Below, piece after piece: positions 47,698 through 55,731 of a stretch of DNA of 64,000 nucleotides. This stretch comes from Streptomyces sp. SID8374. Lineage in GTDB: Bacteria > Actinomycetota > Actinomycetes > Streptomycetales > Streptomycetaceae. The notes below the pieces were generated by a model, which did not search any database, was not told the origin of the DNA, and saw only the letters and a program-made list of their open reading frames with translations. The stretch is from positions 4,836,001 to 4,900,000 of the forward strand of contig NZ_WWGH01000001.1 in the NCBI RefSeq assembly GCF_009865135.1, in the 5' to 3' direction. How positions within the stretch are numbered: the stretch's first letter is position 1; each line of letters begins with the position of its first letter. The translations under genes were made by a program, and so were the position numbers.

Positions 47698-48465
47698 ATG
47701 GGTGCTGGTACGAGTCCGGCCGACCCGGCCCCCGCGGGCCGGGCGCCCGACGGGCCGGATCCGGCCACGGAGAGCGGCTCCACGGAGCCCGGGAGCGCGG
47801 GGGCGGGCGACAACTCCACGGCGCCCGAGCGTGCGGAGGCGGGCCGTGGCTCCACCGGGCCCGAGCGTACGGAAACGGGCGGGGGCTCCACGGCCGCTGC
47901 GGGTACCGGTGCGGGCGACAGCTCCACCGCGCCCGAGCGGGCCGAAACGGGCGGCGGTTCCACGGCACCTGCGGGTGCGGGCGACAACCTCACCGAGCCC
48001 GAGCGTGCCGAACAGGGCAGCGGCTCCACCGCCGCCGAGGCGGGCGGCGAGCCCGCCCCGGCCGGCCGCAGGTCCCGGCGGTTTCCGCTCTTCACACGGG
48101 ACACCGCCCGGCCCGAGGGCGGCGGCCGGGCCGCCTCGGGGGACGCGCCCGCCCCGGCCCGGCAGTGGCCGCTGCTCACCGTGCTCTGCACGGCGGGCGT
48201 CGGCCTGCTGATCGTGGCTCTGGACCCGTTCGCCGAGGCGTTCCGGATCGGCACCATCCTGATCGGCGCGGCCCTGATCGCCGGTGCCGTGCTGCGCTGG
48301 GTGGTGCCGTCGGTCGGCATGCTCGCGGTGCGGTCCCGCTTCACCGACCTGGTGACGTACGGGCTGATGGGCACCCTGATCGTGCTGCTCGCGCTGGTCG
48401 CGCAGCCGAGGCCGTGGCTGGACGTGCCGATCCTGGAGGACGCGGTCCGCTTCACGATCCGGTAG
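47698..48465 (+). CDS. DUF3017 membrane protein with a repetitive N-terminal extension
   Basis: The 255-residue protein has a C-terminal DUF3017 domain of about 110 residues with three helices (LLTVLCTAGVGLLIVAL, IGTILIGAALIAGAVL, YGLMGTLIVLLALVA). The first 120 residues are low complexity: three copies, about 36 residues apart, of a GAGDxSTAPERAE unit followed by GGGST. DUF3017 proteins are usually short, so this extension is unusual. GGAGGGA lies 5 nt before the ATG. It sits between folD and mdh and is probably co-transcribed with folD. The function is unknown. Confidence 0.8.
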   Translation: MGAGTSPADPAPAGRAPDGPDPATESGSTEPGSAGAGDNSTAPERAEAGRGSTGPERTETGGGSTAAAGTGAGDSSTAPERAETGGGSTAPAGAGDNLTEPERAEQGSGSTAAEAGGEPAPAGRRSRRFPLFTRDTARPEGGGRAASGDAPAPARQWPLLTVLCTAGVGLLIVALDPFAEAFRIGTILIGAALIAGAVLRWVVPSVGMLAVRSRFTDLVTYGLMGTLIVLLALVAQPRPWLDVPILEDAVRFTIR

Positions 48466-48499
48466 GCGCACCGGCCGCCTCGCCGCCGACGGGTGCGGG

Positions 48500-48535
48500 C
48501 CCGGGCGGGCACCCGTCAGGAGGTGCCCGCCCGGG
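48500..48535 (+). terminator. Terminator hairpin after the folD-DUF3017 operon
   Basis: CCCGGGCGGGCACC (48500-48513) pairs exactly with 48522-48535 around an 8-nt loop, 35 nt after the DUF3017 stop. Confidence 0.7.
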
Positions 48536-48619
48536 GTGCCCGTCCCCACCCCCGAGGAGGGACGGACAGCACGGTGCGGGGCTTCCGGGGACGACAGCCC
48601 CCGGCTTACGGCGGAGTGA

Positions 48620-48667
48620 GCGGCCTTGCCCCGTCCCGGTTCCAGCGTCAGGGACGGGGAAGGCCGC
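48620..48667 (+). repeat. 17-bp hairpin with one bulge in the leader of the DUF2690 gene
   Basis: Bases 48620-48637 pair with 48651-48667 except for one bulged G. The hairpin lies about 245 nt before the regulator start. It may be a second terminator or a leader-RNA structure. The rest of 48466-48912 (447 bp) holds no gene, but has a GGACGGNCGG-rich stretch near 48760-48800. Confidence 0.5.
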
Positions 48668-48912
48668 TACAAGGTTCACCTGGGGCCTGTGGCACGGAAG
48701 TGACCATTCCGGCACGGTGTGATCGCCGCGCAACGATGGCAGACTGTCACGGCGCGACGGGCGGACAGGACGGACAGGTCGGACGGCCGGCAGGACGGAC
48801 AGCGGGCCGGCCCGGGGGACACACCAGGCCGGCAGGACCGGCCGCAGCGGGGCCACAGGAAGCACGTCCGGGGACGCACCGGGGGGTGCAGGGGACGACA
48901 AGGGGAATCGCG

Positions 48913-50241
48913 ATGCCTCGTTGGAAGGCGCTGCCGGAAGAACTCGACCCGCAGATCAGGGAGTTCGCCAGCCAGCTGCGCAGGCTCGTGGACCGCAGCG
49001 GGCTGAACATCAACGCGGTGGCCGACCGTACGGGATTCAGCAAGACGTCCTGGGAGCGGTACCTCAACGGCCGCCTCCTCCCCCCGCGCCGTGCCGTCGT
49101 GGCCCTCGCCGATGTGACGGGCACCCCGCAGCACCACCTCACGACCATGTGGGAGCTGGCCGAACGCGCCTGGAGCCGGGCCGAGATGCGCCACGACAGG
49201 ACGATCGAGGCCATCCGCATCAGCCAGGCCCGCGAGGCGCTCAGCGCCACGGACCCGGCGGGCGGCGGCAGGAGCGGCTCCGGCCGGTCCGCCGGCGGCC
49301 GGCACAGCGCGGCCGGTTCGGCGGGCCGCGGCTCCACCGCGACCGGGACGGACGGCCACGGAGCGGAGGACGGTCACGGAACCGACCGCCGTGGACCGGA
49401 CGGCTACGGGCCGGATGGTTACGGGCCGCAGGGTTACGGCTCCGACCGGCACGGCCCGGACGCCGACTCCCCGTACACCGACCACCCGCACACCGGCCGC
49501 CCGGGCGGCCACGGCAGGGACCCGTACGGCTCCGACGCGTACGACAGCGACCCGTTCACCTCCGACCCGTACGGCACCGACCCGTTCACCACCGACCCCC
49601 ACCGCACCGACGGCCGCGCCCCCTTCGTCCCCACCCAGCGCGGCACCGTCCCTCCGGTCCCGCAGCAGCGGCAGTCCGGACGGCAGGCGGACGCCAACCG
49701 CAGCGGCGGCGCACCCGGCCGGGTGCCCGGCGGCCCCAACAAGGTGGCCATGCTCGCCGTCGGTGCGGCCGGAGCGGTCATCGTCGTCGTCGGTGCGCTG
49801 ATGCTCGCGCCCAGCGGCGACGAGCCCGCCAAGGCCACCCCGCCCCCGACCGCCGCGCCCACGCCCACGGCCGACCCCTCCACCGAGGCGCCCGCCCCCG
49901 AACTGCCCGCCGGGGTCGAGTGCCAGGGCGCCGACTGCGCAGGACAGAACCCCGACGAGATGGGGTGCGGCGGCGACCACGCCCGTACGGTCTCCACCGC
50001 CCAGGTCGGCGGCTCCCGCGTCGAGGTCCGGTACAGCGAGGTGTGCTCCGCCGCCTGGGCCCGGCTGACCGAGGCGGGGACCGGCGACACCGTGACGATC
50101 ACCGGCGGCGCGGCGGCGGACGCGCAGAACGGCCGGGTCACCGTCTCGGAGGCGTACACGCCGATGGTCGCGGTGAAGAAGGCGGCCGACGCGAAGGCCT
50201 GCGCGACGCTCACCGCCGGCACGAAGGGATGCACCGCCTGA
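48913..50241 (+). CDS. XRE-family regulator with transmembrane anchor and extracellular DUF2690 domain
   Basis: The 442-residue protein has an N-terminal helix-turn-helix (RSGLNINAVADRTGFSKTSW, then YLNGRLLPP, residues 20-50). A long Asp/Gly/Tyr/Pro linker of GPDGYG and DPF/DPYG repeats comes next, followed by one transmembrane helix (KVAMLAVGAAGAVIVVVGAL, near residue 285) and a C-terminal DUF2690 domain (about 110 residues) with five cysteines (GVECQGADCAGQNPDEMGCG). It would sense an extracellular cue and act on DNA at the membrane. AGGGGA lies 7 nt before the ATG at 48913. Repeats of its stop-codon region follow. Confidence 0.85.
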   Translation: MPRWKALPEELDPQIREFASQLRRLVDRSGLNINAVADRTGFSKTSWERYLNGRLLPPRRAVVALADVTGTPQHHLTTMWELAERAWSRAEMRHDRTIEAIRISQAREALSATDPAGGGRSGSGRSAGGRHSAAGSAGRGSTATGTDGHGAEDGHGTDRRGPDGYGPDGYGPQGYGSDRHGPDADSPYTDHPHTGRPGGHGRDPYGSDAYDSDPFTSDPYGTDPFTTDPHRTDGRAPFVPTQRGTVPPVPQQRQSGRQADANRSGGAPGRVPGGPNKVAMLAVGAAGAVIVVVGALMLAPSGDEPAKATPPPTAAPTPTADPSTEAPAPELPAGVECQGADCAGQNPDEMGCGGDHARTVSTAQVGGSRVEVRYSEVCSAAWARLTEAGTGDTVTITGGAAADAQNGRVTVSEAYTPMVAVKKAADAKACATLTAGTKGCTA

Positions 50242-50290
50242 GGGACGCACCGCCTGAGGGGTGCATGACCTTCCGGGTGCACCACCTGAA
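50226..50290 (+). repeat. Tandem repeat of the DUF2690-gene stop-codon region
   Basis: GGGATGCACCGCCTGA (50226-50241), containing the stop, is followed at once by GGGACGCACCGCCTGA (50242-50257). Degenerate copies follow near 50258 and 50275. The period is 16-17 bp. The rest of the 50242-50532 gap has no gene. Confidence 0.7.
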
Positions 50291-50532
50291 AGGGGTGCAC
50301 GGCCCGCGGGCGCATCACGCAACGGTGCCCCGCATGCTCTGTGTGACGGGTTGTGTGCGGTGCCACAGGGGGCCGGGCGGTCCGGCCCCGCCGGGTCCGA
50401 TAGCCTGGCCGCCGGATATCTCTTCACGTCAAGATTCGTCGGACGACGCGTCGGGCGCGAAGGGGTCTCCCGCACCAGGGTCCGGCACCAGGGGCCGGGA
50501 CCCCCACCGCCAGCTGTCTAACGGAGACCGCC

Positions 50533-51522
50533 ATGACCCGCACTCCCGTGAATGTCACCGTGACCGGCGCTGCCGGCCAGATCGGCTACGCGCTGCTCTT
50601 CCGCATCGCCTCCGGCCACCTGCTCGGCCCGGACGTGCCGGTCAACCTGCGCCTCCTGGAGATCCCGCAGGGCCTCAAGGCCGCCGAGGGCACCGCGATG
50701 GAGCTCGACGACTGCGCCTTCCCGCTGCTGCGCGGCATCGAGATCACCGACGACCCGAACGTCGGCTTCGCCGGTGCGAACGTGGCCCTCCTCGTCGGCG
50801 CCCGCCCGCGTACCAAGGGCATGGAGCGCGGCGACCTGCTCGCCGCCAACGGCGGCATCTTCAAGCCGCAGGGCAAGGCCATCAACGACAACGCCGCGGA
50901 CGACATCAAGGTCCTCGTCGTCGGCAACCCGGCCAACACCAACGCGCTCATCGCGCAGGCCGCCGCCCCGGACGTACCGGCCGAGCGCTTCACCGCGATG
51001 ACCCGCCTGGACCACAACCGCGCGATCTCGCAGCTGGCCGCCAAGACCGGTGCCGCCGTCTCCGACATCAAGAAGCTGACGATCTGGGGCAACCACTCGG
51101 CCACCCAGTACCCGGACATCTTCCACGCGGAGATCGCCGGCAAGAACGCCGCCGAGACCGTCAACGACGAGGCGTGGCTCGCCGACACCTTCATCCCGAC
51201 CGTCGCCAAGCGCGGCGCCGCGATCATCGAGGCCCGTGGCGCGTCCTCGGCCGCCTCGGCCGCCAACGCCGCCATCGACCACGTGTACACCTGGGTCAAC
51301 GGCACCGCCGAGGGCGACTGGACCTCGATGGGCATCCCGTCGGACGGCTCCTACGGCGTCCCCGAGGGCATCATCTCCTCCTTCCCGGTCACCACGAAGG
51401 ACGGAAAGTACGAGATCGTCCAGGGCCTGGACATCAACGAGTTCTCCCGTGCGCGCATCGACGCGTCGGTCAAGGAGCTCACCGAGGAGCGCGACGCGGT
51501 CCGCGAGCTCGGCCTGATCTGA
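50533..51522 (+). CDS. mdh: Malate dehydrogenase
   Basis: The 329-residue NAD-dependent enzyme interconverts malate and oxaloacetate in the TCA cycle. It shows the nucleotide loop VTGAAGQIGYALLFRIASG, the substrate-binding ARPRTKGMERGDLL arginines, the conserved VVGNPANTNALI and MTRLDHNRAISQLA blocks, and the catalytic His in WGNHSATQYPDIFHA. This is the long cytosolic/actinobacterial MDH type. The ATG is preceded by GGAGA. It is followed by its own terminator. Confidence 0.97.
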   Translation: MTRTPVNVTVTGAAGQIGYALLFRIASGHLLGPDVPVNLRLLEIPQGLKAAEGTAMELDDCAFPLLRGIEITDDPNVGFAGANVALLVGARPRTKGMERGDLLAANGGIFKPQGKAINDNAADDIKVLVVGNPANTNALIAQAAAPDVPAERFTAMTRLDHNRAISQLAAKTGAAVSDIKKLTIWGNHSATQYPDIFHAEIAGKNAAETVNDEAWLADTFIPTVAKRGAAIIEARGASSAASAANAAIDHVYTWVNGTAEGDWTSMGIPSDGSYGVPEGIISSFPVTTKDGKYEIVQGLDINEFSRARIDASVKELTEERDAVRELGLI

Positions 51523-51539
51523 CCCGCACCCGCGGCATA

Positions 51540-51579
51540 CGAAGCGCCCCCGTCGGCCCACGCCGAAGGGGGCGCTTCG
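51540..51579 (+). terminator. mdh terminator hairpin
   Basis: A 12-bp perfect stem (51540-51551 with 51568-51579) with a 16-nt loop lies 17 nt after the mdh stop. Confidence 0.7.
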
Positions 51580-51737
51580 GCGTTCCCCGCCCGCTCCCCG
51601 CCAGGCCTCCAGCCCTGTCCGAGTTGGCCGACAATCGACTCCCGGGGCGGTCCCCGCCTCGCTTACATTGGCCCCTTTCGATCTTCGGTCCCCGCAGGGC
51701 CGTGGCCAGCGCGAGGCAGCAGGGGAAAGAGGAGCCG

Positions 51738-53633
51738 GTGACCGGGAGTGCCGTGCCGCGGCCGTCGCAGGGGCAGGACGATCTGCTCGGGAAGCCCCCC
51801 GTGCACCCCGCCACGAGCGAGGCCAGCAGGCTGCTGTGCGCCGGGGTCCATCTGCACGACGGCTACCGGGACGCGGTCATCGACCAGCTGTACGTCCAGG
51901 AGCAGTGCTTCGTCGCCCCGTCGACGGGCTTCGACGCCGCCCGCGTCCTCGCCCACGCCCTGCGCGCCCGCCGCACCGAACTCGGCTGGGCCGGAGGCAT
52001 CCTGGCGGCCTGGCTGCTCGGCGCCGTCCTCACCGGGGGCGTCATCGGCGCACTGTTCGTCCCGTGCGTCCTGCTGGCCCTCGCGCCCTGGATCCGGGGC
52101 TCCGCACCCAACCCTCCGGTCTACCGGCGGGCCGCGGCGTTCCTCATGCGCTGGTACGGGCGGCTCTTCCTGTTCCTCGTCGGGTTCTGGGTGCTGATCT
52201 CGGCCTTCGGCGGGTTCGGCGGCGACTCCGACCCGGACGGGTTCTCCGGCGCGTACGGCCCCGGGTCCTCCGGCTCCGACAGCTTCTCCGACGCCCTGCC
52301 GGACGCCTCGGACCTGGGCTTCGCCCTGCTCACCGGCGGTTTCTCGGGCGGGTCCGGCACCGGGGCCGCCTGGGCGGCCCTCTTCTTCCTCGCCGTCATC
52401 GCGGGCCTGGTCGGCCTCCAGCGCGGCCAGTTCGCCCGGGTGATGACGCAGGAGCTGTCCCGGAAGCACTTCCCCGACCTCGCGGCCGACCAGGCCGAGC
52501 ACGCGGCGGGCGACCGCTTCCGGCGGCTCCAGCAGCGGATCCGGCTGGAGCAGCACGCCCCCGTCATCCTGTACGACGAGCGGAACCCGTTCTGCGGGAT
52601 GGGCACGCCCTACGGCACGTGGAACCTCGCCGTCGAACTCCGCCCGCGCGAGGAGGGCCCCACCGAGCCCCTCGACAACGCCCAGATCCTGCGCCGGATC
52701 GTGCCGCTGCTGGAGGCCCTGCGGGTGCCGTCCCCGCACGGTTCGCCCGAGGGCGCGGCCGCCGTCCGGGACCGGCTGCGCGAGATGGTGATCGACGAGT
52801 GCGTCTTCCTGCCGGCGGCCGGCCTGCCCCGGCGCGAGAGCGCCCCGTACGGCCCCGGAGGGTTCGAGGAGCACCGCGGCCGCGCCGTCGAGGAGGGCGG
52901 CGAGGGGCGGCGGCACTTCCTGCGCATCCGGGTCGGCGGCTGGGGCGAGGAGGTCGTCGTCACCGTCTTCGTCCGGGTCCACACCCAGGGCGGGATGCTG
53001 ATGCTGGAGGTCGCCCCGCACGTCCTGATGCCCGTGCACCCGCTCTTCCGCGACGCCGACCGGGCCGCCCACCGGCACCGCAACAACAACTGGTTCGGCA
53101 AGGCGGTCTGGGCGCTGACCCGCACCCCGGCCTCGCTGGCGCGCTCGGTCGTCACCCTGGGCCGGGGCGTGGCGAGCGGCTGGAAGCTCCTCACGGCCGG
53201 GAACAGCGGTGCGCTGGCCGAGGGCCCGGCGTTCTCCGTCCGGGAGCTGGGCGCCGACGAGGAGGCCTCGCTCTTCCAGGACATGGACATCAACCGGTAC
53301 TTGAAGAGCATCGAGGACCGGGTGACCGGCGGGGTCCGGCTCGCGCTGCGGGAAGCGGGCTGGGAGACCGACGAGTTCGAGCAGAAGATCATCAACATCG
53401 GTGCGGGCGGGGTGTTCATCGGGTCCGCGAAGGACAGCGCGATCGGCATCGGCGACCACAACGACATCAGGCGCACCGCCCCGTCCGCCCCGGCCGCCCC
53501 CGGCGCGAAGAAGGGCCCCGGCAGCGGGAAGGCCCCCGGCGCCACGAAGGCCCCCGGCACGGACAGGAGCCCCGGCGCCGGGAAGGGCCCCGCCGCGACC
53601 CCCGGCCCCCAGCGGAAAGCAGGAGAGAAATGA
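51738..53633 (+). CDS. Large membrane protein of a three-gene operon, with a C-terminal Gly/GDHN motif
   Basis: The 631-residue protein is not one I recognise. Four hydrophobic helices lie in residues 85-225 (GILAAWLLGAVLTGGVIGAL, RLFLFLVGFWVLISAFGG). A soluble region of about 320 residues follows (VILYDERNPFCGMGTPYGTW is its most distinctive block). Residues 551-577 form a Gly-rich beta-prone stretch ending in SAIGIGDHNDI. After this comes a basic Pro/Gly/Lys tail of APGTK-like repeats. The GTG at 51738 has AGAGGAG 4 nt upstream. The stop overlaps the next gene by ATGA. The GDHN stretch resembles one in the next protein, suggesting direct assembly. Confidence 0.8.
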   Translation: MTGSAVPRPSQGQDDLLGKPPVHPATSEASRLLCAGVHLHDGYRDAVIDQLYVQEQCFVAPSTGFDAARVLAHALRARRTELGWAGGILAAWLLGAVLTGGVIGALFVPCVLLALAPWIRGSAPNPPVYRRAAAFLMRWYGRLFLFLVGFWVLISAFGGFGGDSDPDGFSGAYGPGSSGSDSFSDALPDASDLGFALLTGGFSGGSGTGAAWAALFFLAVIAGLVGLQRGQFARVMTQELSRKHFPDLAADQAEHAAGDRFRRLQQRIRLEQHAPVILYDERNPFCGMGTPYGTWNLAVELRPREEGPTEPLDNAQILRRIVPLLEALRVPSPHGSPEGAAAVRDRLREMVIDECVFLPAAGLPRRESAPYGPGGFEEHRGRAVEEGGEGRRHFLRIRVGGWGEEVVVTVFVRVHTQGGMLMLEVAPHVLMPVHPLFRDADRAAHRHRNNNWFGKAVWALTRTPASLARSVVTLGRGVASGWKLLTAGNSGALAEGPAFSVRELGADEEASLFQDMDINRYLKSIEDRVTGGVRLALREAGWETDEFEQKIINIGAGGVFIGSAKDSAIGIGDHNDIRRTAPSAPAAPGAKKGPGSGKAPGATKAPGTDRSPGAGKGPAATPGPQRKAGEK

Positions 53634-54064
53634 GCCCCGCCCCGACCCCCGCCCCCTCCTCCGGACCGACCCCCGACGAGCCGCAGCCGCAGCATTCCCG
53701 ACAGCCGCAGCCCCAGCCCACCGTGCACATCGGTTCGGTGACCGGCAGCGCCTTCGCCGTCGGCGACCACAACACCGTCACCCAGCACCAGCACGCCGGC
53801 CCCGCCGACGAGGCCCAGGCCGAACTGCTGCGGGCGGTGCAGGAGCTCCGCGCCGATCTCGCCCGGTTCGTCACCTCCGACGACACGGAGGTGCTGGACG
53901 CCGAACTGGTCTCCGTGGTGGACGAGATCGAGACGTCGGGGGCGGCCGGGCCGGGCCGCCTGGCCCGTCTCCAGCAGGCGCTGACCGCCGCCGGGGCCGT
54001 CACCGGAACCCTGGCGTCCGGTGTCGCCGTGGCCGAGGCGCTGCGCGCCCTCCTGGGAGGCTGA
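53630..54064 (+). CDS. Small protein with N-terminal GDHN motif and C-terminal helical domain
   Basis: The 144-residue protein has a Pro/Gln-rich start, a beta-prone Gly motif (HIGSVTGSAFAVGDHNTVTQ, residues 33-52) and a helical C-terminal half (AQAELLRAVQELRADLARFV, RLARLQQALTAAGAVTGTLA). Stretches of this form are seen in actinobacterial conflict and NLR-associated proteins, where some act as amyloid-like adaptors; that reading is inference. The ATG overlaps the upstream stop and has AGGAGAG before it. The next gene starts 3 nt after its stop. Confidence 0.8.
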   Translation: MSPAPTPAPSSGPTPDEPQPQHSRQPQPQPTVHIGSVTGSAFAVGDHNTVTQHQHAGPADEAQAELLRAVQELRADLARFVTSDDTEVLDAELVSVVDEIETSGAAGPGRLARLQQALTAAGAVTGTLASGVAVAEALRALLGG

Positions 54065-54067
54065 CCG

Positions 54068-55084
54068 GTGACCGGGGGCGGCGGGGTGCGCTGGAACGAC
54101 GAGACCCAGAGCTGGGAGACCGAGCCGAGGCGTGCCTACACCCCGCCACCGCCTCCGCCGCCCTCCGCGGCCCCCGTGGTGCCGCCCATGCCGCCGGGGT
54201 CCCCGGCCGCGTCGGCGGAGGACTCCGTGGTCCCCACCGTGCTGCCCACGGTCCCCGACCCGTACGCGGAGACCGGGCCCTACGTCGTGCAGGGGCCGCC
54301 GACGGGCGCGTACAACAACATCACCGGGACCCACCGGCCGGAGACCACCGCCCGGACGGTGCGGGAGCGGATCACCCCGCTGACCGCCGGGCTCGCCGTG
54401 GCCGTGCTCGCGGCCGGTGCGGCGGCGCTCTGGTTCACGGTCGGCGGCGGTGGCGGTGACGACCGGGACGACGCCCGGGGCCGGACGGCGAGCGCCCCGG
54501 CGGAGGAGGCCACCGACCCCGGCGGCGACCCGGACGCGGGCTTCCCCGACGGCACCGGGGACGCCGCGTCCGAACCCACCGACGCCACGGCCACCGACAC
54601 CGGCACCGAGTCCCCGGACGCCGGCGATCCGCCGCCCGGGTTCGTCATGCAGGATGACGAGGAGGGCTTCCGGATCGCGGTGCCCGAGGAGTGGAGCGAG
54701 CGCACGAAGAAGACCGGCGGGGTGTTCTACGAGCCCTTCGGCTCCGGTGAACTCCTCCAGGTCTTCCGGGTGTCCGAGCCCGGCATGACCGCGCTGGAGG
54801 CGGTGCGCGCGGCCTCGAAGGACCGCAGCGTGAGCGCGGGCTTCGAGGAGGTCCGCATCGGCGCCGTCGACAACCCGCTCGGCGGCGAGGCGGCCGAGCT
54901 GGTGTACGCGTACGACAGCGAGGACTACGACGGCCGCCGCCGGGTCCTGGAGCGGGTCTTCACCGCGTCGGACGGCCGCCTCTACGCGGTGCTGGTCGCC
55001 GCCCCCGACGAGCAGTGGCCGCGCCACGAGGAGATCCTCGCCACCGCCGTGACGCACTTCGACCCGTACGACAGCCCGTTCTGA
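54068..55084 (+). CDS. Single-pass membrane protein with LpqN/PsbP-like extracellular domain
   Basis: The 338-residue protein has a Pro-rich cytoplasmic N terminus opening with a GVRWNDETQSWE block, one transmembrane helix (LTAGLAVAVLAAGAAALWFT, about residues 105-125) and an acidic Asp/Thr/Pro spacer. A C-terminal domain of about 140 residues follows (EGFRIAVPEEWSERTKKTGG, LERVFTASDGRLYAVLVAAP). The same domain shape is seen in the partial protein at 1-426 and in extracellular parts of Ser/Thr kinases, but no kinase domain is present. It is the third gene of the operon. A triplicated sequence spans its stop. Confidence 0.82.
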   Translation: MTGGGGVRWNDETQSWETEPRRAYTPPPPPPPSAAPVVPPMPPGSPAASAEDSVVPTVLPTVPDPYAETGPYVVQGPPTGAYNNITGTHRPETTARTVRERITPLTAGLAVAVLAAGAAALWFTVGGGGGDDRDDARGRTASAPAEEATDPGGDPDAGFPDGTGDAASEPTDATATDTGTESPDAGDPPPGFVMQDDEEGFRIAVPEEWSERTKKTGGVFYEPFGSGELLQVFRVSEPGMTALEAVRAASKDRSVSAGFEEVRIGAVDNPLGGEAAELVYAYDSEDYDGRRRVLERVFTASDGRLYAVLVAAPDEQWPRHEEILATAVTHFDPYDSPF

Positions 55085-55133
55085 TGCCCGGCAACAGCCC
55101 CTTCCGATCCCCGTACGACAGCCCCTTCTGACG
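55063..55133 (+). repeat. Three tandem copies spanning the stop codon of the upstream gene
   Basis: The segment CCCGTACGACAGCCC plus the TTCTGA end (55063-55086, TGA at 55082-55084) recurs nearly exactly at 55110-55133, with a more diverged copy between them at 55087-55109. The period is about 23-24 bp. Confidence 0.75.
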
Positions 55134-55159
55134 CGGAGCGGCCGGGGCCGGTGCGGCGG

Positions 55160-55684
55160 TCAGTGCTTGAGGTCGCCGGGCGTGTAGTGGCCGGGGACCT
55201 GGCGGGTGGCGACGCCGAAGCGGTTCCAGGCGTTGATGACCGTGATCGCGGCGATCAGCTGGGCCAGTTCGGTCTCCTCGAACTGCTCGGCGGCGCGCGC
55301 GTACACGTCGTCCGGGACGAACCCGTCGGTCAGGACGGTGACGGCCTCGGTCAGTTCGAGCGCCGCGATCTCCTTCTCCGTGTAGAAGTGGCGCGACTCG
55401 TCCCAGGCGCTCAGCTGGACGATCCGCTCCACGCTCTCGCCCGCCGCGAGGGCGTCCTTGGAGTGCATGTCCAGGCAGAGCGCGCACCGGTTGAGCTGCG
55501 AGGCCCGGACCTTCACCAGCTCCAGGAGCAGCGGGTCGAGGCCCTTCCGGGAGGCGGCGTCCAGGCGGACCATCGCCTTGTAGACCTCGGGGGCCAGCTG
55601 GGCCCAGGGCATCCGGGCGGGGTGCTCGGAGGCGTACGGGGTGTCGGTGCCGTTGGGGGTGTGGTGTGCGTGTGTCGACGTCAT
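55160..55684 (-). CDS. Carboxymuconolactone decarboxylase/AhpD-like protein
   Basis: The 174-residue protein has the AhpD-core signature CxxCxxxH (LNRCALCLDMHSKDALAAG, near residue 68) and the helix FYTEKEIAALELTEAVTVL. This group includes alkyl-hydroperoxidase-like enzymes that use the paired cysteines as a disulfide relay. The substrate is unknown. It is divergent from a MocR-type regulator with only 47 bp between the starts, so it is probably that regulator's target. No clear ribosome site precedes the ATG. Confidence 0.87.
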   Translation of the reverse strand: MTSTHAHHTPNGTDTPYASEHPARMPWAQLAPEVYKAMVRLDAASRKGLDPLLLELVKVRASQLNRCALCLDMHSKDALAAGESVERIVQLSAWDESRHFYTEKEIAALELTEAVTVLTDGFVPDDVYARAAEQFEETELAQLIAAITVINAWNRFGVATRQVPGHYTPGDLKH

Positions 55685-55731
55685 GGCAACGACGCTACGG
55701 GCCCGGTGGCACCCCGGTATGGTCCATTCCC

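Noticed and set aside
48921..53633. Single 1570-residue plus-strand open frame crossing mdh
   Set aside because: The first 940 residues are Arg/Pro/Gly-rich shadow of the DUF2690 and mdh genes. Only the part from the GTG at 51738 is real coding sequence.
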